Part shown: positions 36,295-48,810 of the stretch, one piece after another
Layout of the letters: each line of letters opens with the position of its first letter
Position numbering within the stretch: position 1 is the first letter of the stretch
Source: Malurus cyaneus samueli
Lineage: Eukaryota > Chordata > Aves > Passeriformes > Maluridae
Length of the DNA stretch: 64,000 bases
Direction of reading: 5' to 3'
Assembly (NCBI GenBank): GCA_009741485.1
Contig: CM019216.1
Coordinates: forward strand, 43,349,931-43,413,930
The notes under the pieces: model-generated
Seen by the model: the letters and a program-made list of their open reading frames with translations, nothing else
Told to the model about the DNA's origin: nothing
Database searches by the model: none
Made by a program: the position numbers and the translations under genes

Positions 36295-36300
36295 AATAAA
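36295..36300 (+). promoter_or_regulatory. poly(A) signal AATAAA for the plus-strand terminal exon
   Basis: A canonical hexamer about 190 bases past the stop codon at 36105. Such hexamers are frequent by chance in AT-rich DNA, so it supports the exon only weakly. Confidence 0.3.
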
Positions 36301-36866
36301 CTTTCTAAAATACATCTGTATGTAATATTCTTGATAAAGAGTAACTGAGAGAAAGCATCTGTTACATTCTTTTGAATCCAGGACAAAAGTTCCTCCAGTT
36401 ATACTTGCTTGTTTTCTTATCTTTCAGAATAAAAGAAATTTTTCCTTCTGCCCACTATCAGCATACAAAATAATATTTATACTTGAAAGTGTGATCACAG
36501 GAAATGTTACTCAAGGATAAACACTGTTCCGAGGGTATGAGAAATTAGGGAGTTTTGTTTCTATCAGAGATACAGAACAGCCATCTGTATTTAGGCTACG
36601 CTATCTGTGAGCTAGTGTCACTGCTTTACAGTTCTGGAGCCTGTGCTGTTGATTTTTTTCTTGATAAGGTTTCCGTAACATTCTTCTCTTTTCCAAGCCA
36701 GTGTGAAAATCTTCCATGTGCTTTTGTATTGACTATTAAAAATATTTAAAAAAATCTTGTAAAGAAATGATAAAAAATGAGGATGAGACTGGGGGACAAG
36801 TGCTGGTGTCTTTTGTCAGCTGGTTCATAAAATCTATTTTCATTTCTGCTACAATTTTCATATACT

Positions 36867-37000
36867 CACAGAATGGTCGAGGCTGGGAGAGATCCAAGCC
36901 ACAAAATTCAGAAGGACATCAAGTAAAAGTGTAAGACTGTTCTTGGCCTGGTCATGCAAATATTCATAAATTCTCTCCTGCAAAGATAGCCATCTCCTGC
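36867..37000 (-). mobile_element. possible CR1 fragment, antisense, heavily decayed
   Basis: TCACAGAATGGTCGAGGCTG followed by GGAGAGATCC resembles the CR1 3' end read in antisense (TCACAGAATGGTTTGGGTTGGAAGGGACC). Similarity is lost within about 40-130 bases. Confidence 0.35.
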
Positions 37001-37251
37001 CTTATTCATTGTCTGACAATCTTCCCTGGAAAGCAAATGAGTTCACCTTCTTCTGGAGAAACAGATTTTTGTTTATTGGAAAGCCAGAGAAGAAGGTCAG
37101 CCCCTGTTCATTCTTCTTTTCCTTTTCTCCACTTACTTGCAGTGAACATTAAATGAGAAGAAGTAAATAACATGTATTTTAAACTACAGACCAGCTTATA
37201 GTCACCTATGAAATTTTCTTAAAATATTAGGAAAATAATAGGTATGCTCAC

Positions 37252-37285
37252 CATTATGACTGTCATCTCCATTCAATCCCAGGCA
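37252..37285 (-). CDS. candidate 34-bp micro-exon, minus-strand chain
   Basis: On the minus strand the acceptor (TTTCTTCTTGCTGACAATGCCTATTGCAG, split here by position only) and the donor ATG|GTGAGC flank 34 bases open in a single frame, CLGLNGDDSHN plus one base (phase 0 to 1). It receives phase 0 from 44652-44733 and hands phase 1 to the EIKLQQ frame of 30434-30471. Too short to identify. Confidence 0.22.
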
Positions 37286-39663
37286 CTGCAATAGGCATTG
37301 TCAGCAAGAAGAAAGTAATCACCTGAGGCAAAGTGCACTATTCTGGGGAGACCACAGACAGGTGGTGACCTGGTGGAATTTCCTTTTCTGTACTCTAGAC
37401 AAAGGTAAAAAAAAGCAAGAACTTGCAAATTGTTCCCACCTCAGTGTATCAGTATCCTCTCACATCCTCATTACCCCCTGATAATATACCAGGACTTGGA
37501 GTGGAAGGGATGGGAATTTGGCAAGATCCTGCAGGACAGCACCATTGCTCTCTCAGACCATGGTTAAAGTCCCTACTCTTTTCCCAGGGGCTCCAGTTTG
37601 TTACTCACAGGACTTTTGTGTGCTTATGTGTTTATCATTCCTCTGGTTTTACAGATGAGGAACTTCAGAATGGAGAAATGGAATGAACTGACCAAATCAA
37701 TTAAGGAATTGGTGCCAGACTCTGAAACTAAATCCAGATGAGCCCACGAGGCAATAAATCACAGATGATTCTGGCATGTAAAAACCCTTCCTTTTTAAAT
37801 GCTGGGAATGCACTTGCCATGGCCCAAGGAAAAGATGAGTCTTGATTAATCTGTAAATTAAAACCATAATACAGAGAACATGCTGGAATCAGAACACCAG
37901 GCACAAAAAAATGTTTGGAAAATGTCAGATTTCCCAGGAATTTATCTGATGGCTCTGAGGATTTTTTGTCATTGATAAACTGCTACCGTTTTCTTGACTT
38001 ACCCTTTTTTTACCAGCACATTCAATCAGATCCAATTTTTTTTATTCGTACAAGTAAAAGATAATGCAGTTCAAGACAGCACAGCTCACAGATTGAAAAC
38101 AGAAGATTAATTGATTACTCTCAGGTTTTTCCCAGTGCACAGGGTGGTGCTTTCTTTATTCCCTTCCATCCCCCTCCTCCCCTTCCTTCACTGCTGATGT
38201 TAATCAGAGAGAAAGGAAGTGACTGTTTTCCATAGACAATGTTGATATTTAGTGAAAAAATAAGGGATGGGGGAGTGAAAGGTGCACAGAAAACAAAACA
38301 AAAAGTTTACTGATAAATTCCTTTTTATCTTTGCCAAATGCTGCTCTAGTGTGGGAATGGATGGAGCTGGCAGTCACTTTCATAAAGCCGGAAATACCAT
38401 CTTTAATAAATCCAGTTACAGGACTGGATGGACACATAAATCTCTTTGTATGTGTGTGACAGAAGTAATGAAATGTCAGAGCAGAACTTAGGGAATTTAG
38501 CAGAGATCTGAGGCCAGCCTTTTTGTTGTCTTTTTCCTTCTGCCTTTCTGACACTCAATGTAAAGCTGAAATATTTATACTTAGATGAGGATTGCTAATG
38601 CAGGATATTGAGGTCATCAACATGAGAAGAGTGACAACAGGCTGTGTAAAAAATTTTACAAGCTCCTTCAAGATTCTATATTTAATTGCACTGAGACTCC
38701 CTTTGCCTTCATTCTACCTCCCAAAGCCAACATTTTATTTGCCTATGCATAATCCACCCTTCAAATACTGAACACCTCTAAGGATCAAATTCTGCCTAAA
38801 ACGTTCTCAGAAAATTGTCATTATAACCACTTTCTGGAGTCCAGCTGTTGACTAGGAATTTTGATCAGTGCTTTAGATTAAATAAACAATTGACTTCCCT
38901 TTCTAGTAAGTTTAACTCTTTCTTGGCGCAACACAATAATTTTTTGCTGTCTGCACAGACCATGTACTCTGCAGCTGCTGATGGAGCCAAGTGACTCTCT
39001 ATCCTGCCATCATTTCTGCCAATGAATCATTACCAAATGTTCCTGTGCCATTCTTATGGTTGTTCCCGGTTAGCATAAAACCTAAGGTGGTTTTCACTGG
39101 TAAATGCCTACACACATGGGTTCATCTGAAACTTCTAGATCCTAAGAAGTCTTTTACAAATCTTATGCCTTTCTTCAGTCACAGTTCATCAGCCTTGCTC
39201 TGCTAAGACTCTTGTACACAATTTTTCTCTCCTCTGCCGGACTGTTGTGGATTCTTTCCTCAAAAGCTCCTGAGAGATCCTCAAAGCCCAGCCCCACTAA
39301 TTCACTTTTCATAAATGCAGAGATTTGTGACTAGATCATAGCTACTGGTTTTCTCCTATATATCCCCATATCAGACTAAAAGCCACTTTCCCATTTAAAA
39401 AAAAAAAACTCCTAGGAACCTGAGGAACCCGGAAGTATCTCGACATAATTTTCTTCCTTTAATATTCAAGTAATGATGTCAGCAAGCTCCTGGAGTAGAT
39501 AAACAGATTGCCTGTGTAGATTTTGTTATTTGGAATAACAGAGTGGCACTTCCTCTTAGCAGCTCCCTTTCTAACCTTAGTCTTCAGATAGAGACAAAGT
39601 CTAATGTTTTTCCTTATTTTGTGGTTCCTTTTGAATATTTTCTTTTTACTCAAGTCATTTCAG

Positions 39664-39714
39664 ATAGACTTTTAAATTAATTTATTTATTGAATATGGGA
39701 GTGTGAAAACAAAG
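39664..39714 (+). ncRNA. candidate non-coding exon (splice-site pair only)
   Basis: The acceptor (TTTCTTTTTACTCAAGTCATTTCAG) and donor AAG|GTAAGT are both near consensus around 51 bases that contain stops in every frame. If transcribed it would be an untranslated or lncRNA exon. A pseudo-exon is just as likely. Confidence 0.12.
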
Positions 39715-40851
39715 GTAAGTGCAAGTACAGTCTGAAGACTATTTTTGATGAAAAAATATATTCTGCAAATAATCCATCTGGTTAATCTGAAGTGATTGCT
39801 TAGTTTGTTCATATAAGACACAAATGGCTTTAAGTAATGAGTAATTTTAAATCTCTGAAGTAATGTTCCAAAACTCTGTCCCAAAAGAACGATCACACCA
39901 TAGAGAGTCTCTGAAAGTTATATTTTAGTCTGCTGAAATCTCACTGTGGTATTCACTAAGTACAGCATTTATGTCACAGGTTTTCCAAAAGTGGCCACTA
40001 GGTAACAGTGATAGCAGGAAACCCCAAAAGCTATGACAATGAATAATTCAGCTATTATGAAGCAATACTTTCACATGAGTAATAATAATGAATGTGTTGC
40101 TTCCATTTCTGGAATGATTTTTTGTAGATTTTCTTTTCATCCTACCTTTTTCCCTCCTGATCAAGACAATGTGGCCAAGACAGTATAAACTGCAAGAATC
40201 AATTAGCATTTTTAATGAAAAATAGATCACAGAAAAAACCTCATCCTTGTTTTGAGTGTTGTGACTGGGGAGAAAGTTGAAGCAATAGGGATGGGAAACT
40301 AAATTAGTTCTGCTTGTAAATTATATTCTTAGGCATTTTCCAGCAGTGACTTCTTGGTTTTGCAGTAAATGCCTCTGATATTTTCCAATTCAGAGCGCTC
40401 CCTTGCTGTGAGCCTTCTTGCTACGAGGCCACCTGGGATCAAAGCAACTTTCCCCCTCCTGTGGTCTCAACTAACTCCATTAACTCTAATTACAAACACT
40501 TCTGTTATGCCAACCAGATTTTATGGCCTCCAATGAGTGAGCTACATGGAGAAAATCCACGTGGTAGTGCTGTTGGTTCCTTCTTCAGCATTATTGCTTG
40601 CCATACATTAACCTCGTTCATGGTTAGCTTAGAGCTAAAATCGCTTCATTTTTACCTTCTATAATTAAAAAGAAAAAGTTTGAATTGTTTCTTGAAGTAC
40701 ATCATTCCAGAAATTAATGAGCTGGGCCAAAACAAAGATTTTATAAGATTTAATTTTTTTCTGTGTACTGAGACTCCCAGAAAGGGCTTATATTGTATAA
40801 CAATGCCCCTAACACTTTTTTTTAATTCCCAATGCCATAAAGCAAGTATCC

Positions 40852-40885
40852 TTATATATATATGTATGTGCATATATATATATAT
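40852..40885. repeat. (TA)n/(TATG)n run
   Basis: TATATATA, TATGTATGTGCA and then TATATATATATAT over about 34 bases. Confidence 0.85.
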
Positions 40886-42789
40886 CTCACAGAGACACAC
40901 TCATCTCTTGCTCTCAATTCTCAACTTGCTTCTTGATGTCAGCATTTTCAAACTGTTCTTTAAAGCTCCAGTAAACTGGAAGGTGGAAACAGCCATCTTG
41001 TGATTTTAACAAGGATCACACATTCTGGAATGTTCCTTTTCCAGTTTAAGTATAGGTGGCCCATTCAGCTTGGTTGAAAGCAGTAGAATTTTGTCTCAAT
41101 CAGATGATATGTGACGTGTCATGTTATCATCCCATTGTCATCCACACACACCATTCATACGCAGCATTAAATGGCTTGAGGCCCTCTGCCCACGGTGTTA
41201 ACTGAAACTTTGTTGTGAATTAAAAGTAACAAAGTTCTGGATCTACATATTAATGGTCACAGATGGACATTCCAATCACAGGGACTGTGTCAAGGAAAGC
41301 CCAACACTTTCCAGAGATGTAAAACCAAGCACACACTACAGCTGAAAGAGCTTCCTCAGTCGCTATTCCAAGAGATAAATTTTTTTAGTATTGAACACCC
41401 TTGATAATTGTTTTTTTAAATCCCTCTTTTGCTTCAAATTTAATCTTTTTGAAACATAGGCAATTATAGAAAGAGCTAATGGTAATTTCTTGAAAGTATT
41501 TTTTCCAAATTTTACCCAACAGAATTCCTGCTTTTCCGTAATTTTGTTGGTGAGGATTAGTGAGTTTTTCCTCCTCTGACTACAAGACTCATTGGTCTCA
41601 AAATAGAACTTGAAATTTACAATAATCATAGATTCCAAAATTTTGAGATGGAAAAATTTTGCCTAACATGCAGTCTACTGCATTGTGGTTGATAAGACAA
41701 GAAAGCATCATTGCTGTCATGTCTCTAAAAATGAGGTGAAATGTTTTTAGTTGTAAGCCACTGAAACTGGTACCACACATGGAGATGGATTTCAGTAGTT
41801 ATTTGTGGAAATAGGTGCCTAAATTCAGATTAATCACAACAGATTCTTTACTAGCCAAAGTTGTAGCAAATCACGTAGAGAGGTCACGATGTGATCCAGC
41901 CTATCTGGCTGTGTCAAATCAGTGACCTATTTGCTAAAGAGAAAGTTACCAATAGGGATTATTTTATCAAATAAGTGCTTCAAGGAGCAATAAAATGTGT
42001 TATCATTATCCTTTCAGGAATGAAAAAAGAATGTGCAAACCCACTTTTTAAATTTTCTTTCCCAGTCTACTTTTAAATTTAAAGAAGATAAATGTTTTAT
42101 TTAGTGTTATTCTTACTCTGAAAACTTTTGGCTGCAGAAGTTTGGACTTTCTCTGAGAAAAGACAGTGTTAAATTCAAATCCAGATTGTAGCCTGGCTTC
42201 TAGCCATACAGGAAAATTGAGAGTCATCAACTGTCCCCTTATTCTCTAGGCATCTCAGGTTTAAACTGAAGAGAAATAATTTCCAGAGAGTAAATACTTC
42301 CCATCTGTGTGTTTGCCATGACTGAGACTGATGGGATAAATAATCCCATCCTCTATTCCTCTTCTTCCACGAGAGTTCAACCAGTGTGTATGCACAGAGT
42401 CAACAAAGAGATGTTGTTTGAAATACACCTCGTGTCAGACATTTCCCCACTAATAGTAAAGAAGCCACTAAGAGAGCGCCAATCTGTCTCTGGGATTGCT
42501 GTCAGGAAGAGGACTTAACTAACCCTGAAGTCTGCTTTCAGCCTTTAATACCTCTATCCATACCAGGAAGTTAATTTGTGAAGGACATAATAATGTAAGA
42601 TGTGGGAACAGGGCAGTCAAGCTGAATTTGACCAGAAGTTCCTTCATCCTGCCACTCAGTTTTGGCCAGACATAGGCACCAAGGGAAGGAGAGAGGACAG
42701 GTTGTTTTTCAGTCTTGAGTTATTCTCCATGATCCAGTAGACTGATTTATGGATTTCCTGAGACACGGATAGCAGTAAATGTCACAAGT

Positions 42790-43190
42790 GACACTGTAGC
42801 TCCCCACCATCAGCTTGTCCACTCTACTTTTTAATATATATAAACTTCTCACAGCCTTCATGCCTCATGGCAATGAGTTCCACTTCTTCCCAGCTCCAGG
42901 CTAAGGAGTTGCTTTTTTGTCTGTACTTTGAACTTGCCAGCTGCTATGTGGTGGCCACCAACTTATAAAGCAAAGAGGACAAATGAAAATTGATCCCCAT
43001 TCACCCTTTCAGTGCCCTTCAGGTTTCCACAGGCCGGTGTTGTATTTGTGCCCTAGCTAGTTCTCTCTGTGCTGAAGAGCTTATTTACTCATTCCTTGTA
43101 GAGAAAGCATCGCTCACCCTTGGTGACCTCCTCTGTATTTGTCTAAGGGTCTTTCCCAGGGAGTAATTCAGAACACTAAAATTAATCCTT
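42790..43190 (-). mobile_element. ancient CR1/L3-like LINE relic, antisense
   Basis: Words in order match old amniote CR1-like 3' regions in antisense: CATGGCAATGAGTTCCACTT, TTTTTTGTCTGTACTTTGAA, CTTGCCAGCTGCTA, later TTCACCCTTTCAGTGCCCTT, GTGCTGAAGAGCTTATTTAC, TCATTCCTTGTAGAGAAAGC and ACCCTTGGTGACCTCCTCTG followed by TATTTGTCTAA. The order and spacing fit the consensus (ATGGCAATGAGTTCCAC...; CTTGGTTGCCCTCCTCTGTA...). It is far more diverged than the fragment at 5244 and is non-coding. Confidence 0.55.
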
Positions 43191-44572
43191 GCTCTGAAGC
43201 ACTCCCTGGTGGGAGCTTCTCTCTTTCTCTATTGACAACATAAAAGGCTTAAGGATACCAAGGGCCTCCACTTATGCACCTGAGTCAAGCACAGGGAAAG
43301 CTCTGTAGCATCCTTTCATTTCTTGTTTACAAGAGTTAAACACAACAGATTTATTTTTTTTAAAGAACAGAATTTTTATTCTTGTCTTGTGCAAGAAATA
43401 ACTTTTAAAGATAAAATTCTAATATGATAAGTTTTTCAAAAAGAAATAAAAACATCGCACATAAAGGGGAAACAAGTTTTTTTTTTCTATTACTGAATTT
43501 GTCCACAGGCTGGATGGCTCGTGAATTCCTTCCAGCATGAATTGTGCGGTGGTTTCAGCTGGTAATTACAGGGCTGTTCCTATGTCCTACTTACATGAAG
43601 AATTTGGTATCAATAGCTGCAATTAAGCCTTTTTATTTGTGTCCTAAGTAGGCAAAGTTGATAACATTTTAACTGAATTATTTCCAGGATTAATGTATTG
43701 ATTTTTAATACATAAAAATGAGAATCAAATATGGTAAAGCAACTAGTAGATAGATGAAGAATACATGAAAGTTTCCCTTTTCTACCCTATGTCATGCTTC
43801 TAGCTCAGTATTCCCAAAAGTAATCTCACAAATTGCCTTGGCAGTTGAAGCATATAAAAATGTGAAAAATTGTGTATGTATGTAATTATGCAGGTCTGAC
43901 ACTGGAGGTGAGGCTCATATAAACATTGCCCAAATATCACCTCCATCCTCCTTTTCTCCCCCATGCAAACTCCCATTAGGTTTGCACTCACTTTGTAATT
44001 TGAGTATGACTTGATCTTCCTGCATGTGCCATGCTGGTGAGCATTAATTTTACTCCAAAGAAAGAACTGCCATCATTTTTCATTTAGATAGGAAGAAAGA
44101 ATATTCTATTTTGTAGCAGTCATCTTGGTATGTTGCGTGTCTGTCTGAAATGTTTCCAGAAAGCGCCAGATAAATGGTGTGTTATTTGAAAAACAGGGCA
44201 CCATATATTTTGGACAGTGTCTATGAAAGTTTGCAGGATGTCCCGGACTGGCTCTGTCTGTGAGGTCTGAGGCAGCATTTCTGACAGAACAGATTCGTTA
44301 CTTATCCAGCAGGAAGCCACTTGTTTCTCCCTATCATTTTTGAAGGAGGAACTGAAGCAATGTGCCAGCAGGGGCAGTAACTCCAGACAGGCTCTAGACT
44401 GGAGGAGTCTTGGTGCAAAAAGGAGCTGCAACAAGAGCTTAGCTAGGAGCACATGAGCAGCTCCATGGCAAGTGTTCAGGCACCTTGCTGAATGTCCGAG
44501 CATGCCATTAGCTGATCTGGAAGAATTTATGGGATTAGGAGGAAAAGAAATATCCTTTTACCAAATAACCCC
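43191..44572. other. non-coding stretch; longest frame is a chance ORF
   Basis: Holds the longest open frame of the window (minus, 44503-44120, Leu/His/Ala-rich, 127 codons). It has no splice context and no recognisable domain, so I treat it as chance. Confidence 0.4.
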
Positions 44573-44645
44573 ATAGCAAATGGGACTAATAGCAAATAGC
44601 AAATGGGACTAATAGCATAGCAAATGGCTCTCTGGACTAATGGAA
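44573..44645. repeat. degenerate short tandem repeat (ATAGCAAATGGGACTA)
   Basis: Three partial copies of ATAGCAAATGG(GACTAAT), the last interrupted by CTCTCT, lie directly beside the exon candidate at 44652. Confidence 0.8.
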
Positions 44646-44651
44646 ATCTAC

Positions 44652-44733
44652 CTGCGGATTACTTGGCTTCTCCTTATTCTTGCCGAAGCACATGAGACAA
44701 TTCATTTTCTCCTCAAAATTTTCCCTGTTGTTT
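44652..44733 (-). CDS. candidate internal coding exon, minus-strand chain
   Basis: On the minus strand the acceptor (CTTGCCTCACTCATTACAAATTCAG) precedes 44733 and the donor CAG|GTAGAT follows 44652. Of three frames only the one entered in phase 2 is open, reading NNRENFEEKMNCLMCFGKNK then EKPSNPQ, and it leaves in phase 0, as 37252-37285 requires. The Cys-x-x-Cys within a basic, charged peptide is reminiscent of a juxtamembrane or metal-binding segment, but it is too short to assign. Confidence 0.27.
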
Positions 44734-47562
44734 CTGAATTTGTAATGAGTGAGGCAAGGGTATGCTTCATGCTGTATTTTGCTTTACCCATTCATAATCC
44801 AGCAGCAGCAGGGATAGCAGAAGAACATAACCATGTACTAGAAAACTTTTAGAATTTTTTCCATCTTTCTAATGCAGGGTTATATTTTTATTCTGAGTCT
44901 GGAAGGAGTTTTTTCCTCAGAGTCATAATTTATAAACAAATTTTGCTTTCCATCCATTTTGTTGCTGGGGAAAGGTGGTGCTTGAGTTAGTGCAAAACAT
45001 TAGTTTAATTGGCAGTTGAAGTTTTATTTGAAACCCTTAGAATGATGATGACCTTTTGAACAGAAGACTAGAAAATTCCATGACATGGCAAGAATGGATA
45101 ACTCTAAGGACCATTCAGTTCAAAACCCTCCTTCTCCTTTTATCTACTTCCTTTTCTGAAGAGAGGAAAGAAAAGAAATGTTCCTAGACAGCAGAATTTT
45201 TCAAGGGAGCTGTTTTATTAGTAGTCTCAGTCGAATTCTTCCAACATTTAATAGGTTTAATGATTTTGTGGCCTCTGTAAATACATTATGATGAGTCTGT
45301 CTGACTGAGTCTAGATATGGGAAAATCCTCACTGACTGTTGAGAGATCCACTGTGCCTCAATGTGATTAAACTTTTCACTTTCAATTGCCTGAAAACTGT
45401 TAGGATGAAACTATTGTTTTTCTTTTCTTTCCCTAGGTATGAGGGAAAAAATTGTCTGTTAATGATCAGAAAATATGTAATTTCACTGAAAATAGCTGCT
45501 AAACACAATCCAACATGACCATAAATTATATGGTGCTATGATAGATAAATAAATAAATGTAGTGATATCATCAAGAAAATTATCAAAACATTAAAAAAGT
45601 CTTAGAAACATTTGGAATTGTGCTGCATTTACCAGTGAAACCTTTATAAAATAAAAGCTTTGTCCTGTATGAATTTAACCCATTAACCATCTAGGATCTA
45701 TCTCATGAGTTTGATAAAATCATCATATTAATTTTTCATAATTAATTTCCCAGAAAATTCAGGACTCTTAATCACTGTTATCCCTGGTGTAAGTGCTGGA
45801 ATGGCAGGGAAAGCATCGCTCTTGGACTGATTCTGCAATGCAAATATTTCAGCTGGCTCCAATTTCTGTTGTGTAACACCTAAGGACTACCAAATATGGC
45901 CCATTTTGGCCTCAATGAATGTCTAACCAACGTCAATGTGATGATAGCCAGCTCTAGAGAAGCTATTTTGTGTTATTTCATTCTTCTGTAAATACGCAGT
46001 CACTCCTATCTCACCGACTCATCCGAATCAGCAGCTGGATGAAGAGCAGTTGGATAATACCAGTCCAAACTCTTCCCCTCTGTCTTCTGCCATGAAGGGC
46101 CATTGTCCTCAGACTGTTGAACTGATTCTCAACTTCTGTACTTTTTTTGGTTCTACCTTTGGAAGTTCAAATAGTCATATTGGAAAAAAAGAAAAAAAAG
46201 CAGAACAGCAACATCACATAAACAACCCATTGCCCCAATATGGTTTCAGTCCCATAGCAGAAGCCTCTAAGAATGCTGGATATTCACAACTGTTTAACTC
46301 AATATTTTTGGCTCTGGGTAAGATTTTTCATGTCCCAACTTGTACACCGGCAGACACACTCACACACATACACTGAATTATTTGGAACATTTTTGTGATG
46401 CCAATGAAGTCTCCACAGGCTTTTCGTAGGCTTTGAAATCTCTTGTCCTAAGAGCTACAAATGCTTGAAAATCGTCTTTCTGATTCAAATGAAGAGCTAG
46501 TTTCTTCAACCTTATTTCTCAACAATAAATTGTTCACAAGAAACAGCAGATACCCAGATCACATTCCAATCAAGCTGTTTCTCTTGGGACAAAGTGGGAA
46601 ATAAAAAAAGCAAAAGCATGTGAAATATTCTACTGTTAGAATGCTGGAGGCAGCATAAGAAAGTAAAAAGTTATAATGTTGAATGCAATTGCATTTAGCA
46701 CCATCTACAGTGCCCTGCATCTTCAGATGTCTGCTGTCATTCCACTTTGAAAATTGTGATTTAAATATTTCTCACGTCTGTCTAATTTTATGATCCGTGT
46801 ATAACTGGATTTCCATGAATTTCATTAACTTCTTGGCACCTGTTTCGGTAAATAAAACATCTCAGGAACTGGGTTTCTCAGTATTATACTGAGAATCTAA
46901 ATTAAGTAAACACTATTTCTTCTGTACTTAATATATTTTGTGGTTGGAAAATACTTTTATCTTAGGAAAAAAATGCCTTTTAAAACCAAAATTCACATCT
47001 CTAATTGAAATATGTGTTTTCTTGCACGAACATGTATTCAATTTTTAGGAAAAATAGTTAGTTCTATATTTTAATTCAATGTCCTGTTGGAATTTTGAAT
47101 AGCATTAGACAGTTTGAGAGAGAACTGCACATTTACAATATCAAACAGGAACAACTCCTGTAAGTATTCTCCCTCAAAGTACCTCATGTCCTCCTCGTGT
47201 CCTTCCTGTGTGAAGGAACACATCTCATGTGACTCCCCCAAACTATATGGCTTCCCTACTGTGTTTTTTTACCTTGAGGAAAAGTGCTTTTTTGGAAGGT
47301 TCAAAGAGAACATTTTTACATTAAGGAAATTCAGGCACAAAGAGTTTTTCTGGCCCTTCTATGAACCCTTCTGTGAGCTGGATGGTTTTGTACCTCTCTC
47401 CCTAACTTAGAGTTTCAGGCACATACTTGCTTTGAAGCAATTAGTCTGGTCTGAAGTAAAAGGATTCATGATGCAATATTTACTCTTCGGTAGGGAAATT
47501 TGTTCAGATGTTTTCAAACAGAATAAAATAATTTTTTAATCCATATATAGTGACAGTATCAT

Positions 47563-47585
47563 AGCAGAATCCAAAGGATTCTGCT
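47563..47585. repeat. perfect inverted repeat, 10-bp arms, 3-bp loop
   Basis: AGCAGAATCC, then AAA, then GGATTCTGCT are exact reverse complements. Confidence 0.95.
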
Positions 47586-48794
47586 GGTGTGGCCTGACAG
47601 AGTGCCTTGATCCAGATGAGTTCCCAAGGTGCCTTCCTGAGGTGATTTTCTCCATTTCATATTACAGAAGTTATATAACCCAACTTATTTATTTGTTTGA
47701 GTATGTAAGCTCATGGAGTCAGAGAGAGAAATTGGGGGATATAAATTCTGTAATGAGATAACACATAAAATCACCCATGATAATTTCCTGCCTCTCCATG
47801 TGTGGTGTTTGAGGCAAAAGAGAATATTCTCTGGAGGGGCCATATATGGTCTAAGTTACATCTATACTACAAAATGGGATGCACCTTTCTGTCTCTGAGC
47901 CAAATTGCACAATATTGTTGGCATGTGCAAACTGAATTCTTCTTTGTCAAAAAAAAAATGGGTGGTCCCCTCCAAAATGCCCGCTGGGAATGATCCCAGG
48001 CCCCTTCTGTTGCCCAAATGGTGCATGGGTGTGTCCGGGAAGGTGCTGGTTGTGCCTGAACATGAGGGCACAAAAGCATGTATGAGTGAGGCCAAAAGCA
48101 GAGGTCAAGCCCTTCACTTGACCTTCTTTATTCTAATATAGGACCAGGTAATCAGCTGTGGGAAGAGAAATACAGCAGAGAAGTGTGGCATCATCCCCAG
48201 AGGCTTGGCTAGGGAGACACGAAAAAGCTCTTAAAATTGTGTATGGCTCATTTAGTTTACAAACTAGGTAACTTCCTAGTAGATACTTATAAAAGGGGGG
48301 AAAGTAATTTCTTGTTGTTGGGGTTTTTTCTAAATCGAGGATGTGCTAGATTTAAATGTGTTAAAACATAATTTCAATTATGTGAAATACTATTTTTCCC
48401 CATATAGCTAAATAAAGCGCATGCTTACTACAAATATTTCATTTATAGCTTAGGATAGCCTCACTAAGAATTTGGAAGGGAGAGGATGGTTGAGGAACGG
48501 AATGGAATGAGAAAGTTATTTTACTTCTAATGGACCACATTTTCTCTAGGGTTTAATATTCATGTGGGGCAGCTGGATTAGTACAGTAAATTGTATTCAA
48601 AACAATCAAAAACTAATTAATATTTTTATAAATGAACCATATCATGCACAGAAACCATCATAAATTGACAAATAATGGAAATATAGAAAGCTTTTACCCT
48701 GTTCCAAAATTTGTAATTGCCTTTTATACAAGGAAGGATCATAAGAAGCAAACCTAGCAAGTAGTATTTGTATAACAAGGGAATTTACTAAGGT

Positions 48795-48810
48795 GGGGGG
48801 GGGGGGGGGG
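48795..48810. repeat. G16 homopolymer
   Basis: Sixteen consecutive G bases in AT-rich surroundings, able in principle to form a quadruplex. Confidence 0.97.

Larger units (their letters stand above)
37286..42789. other. non-coding stretch, no coding gene supported
   Basis: Unique AT-rich DNA. A plus-strand unit at 39664-39714 has very good splice sites but stops in all frames. A TA/TG run lies at 40852-40885. A CATAGATTCC-type word near 41625 could be a CR1 trace, but nothing follows it. Confidence 0.4.

Noticed and set aside
44120..44503. Longest open frame in the window (minus, 127 codons, Leu/Ala/His-rich)
   Set aside because: No splice context, domain or coding-like composition; the length is within chance for 64 kb.
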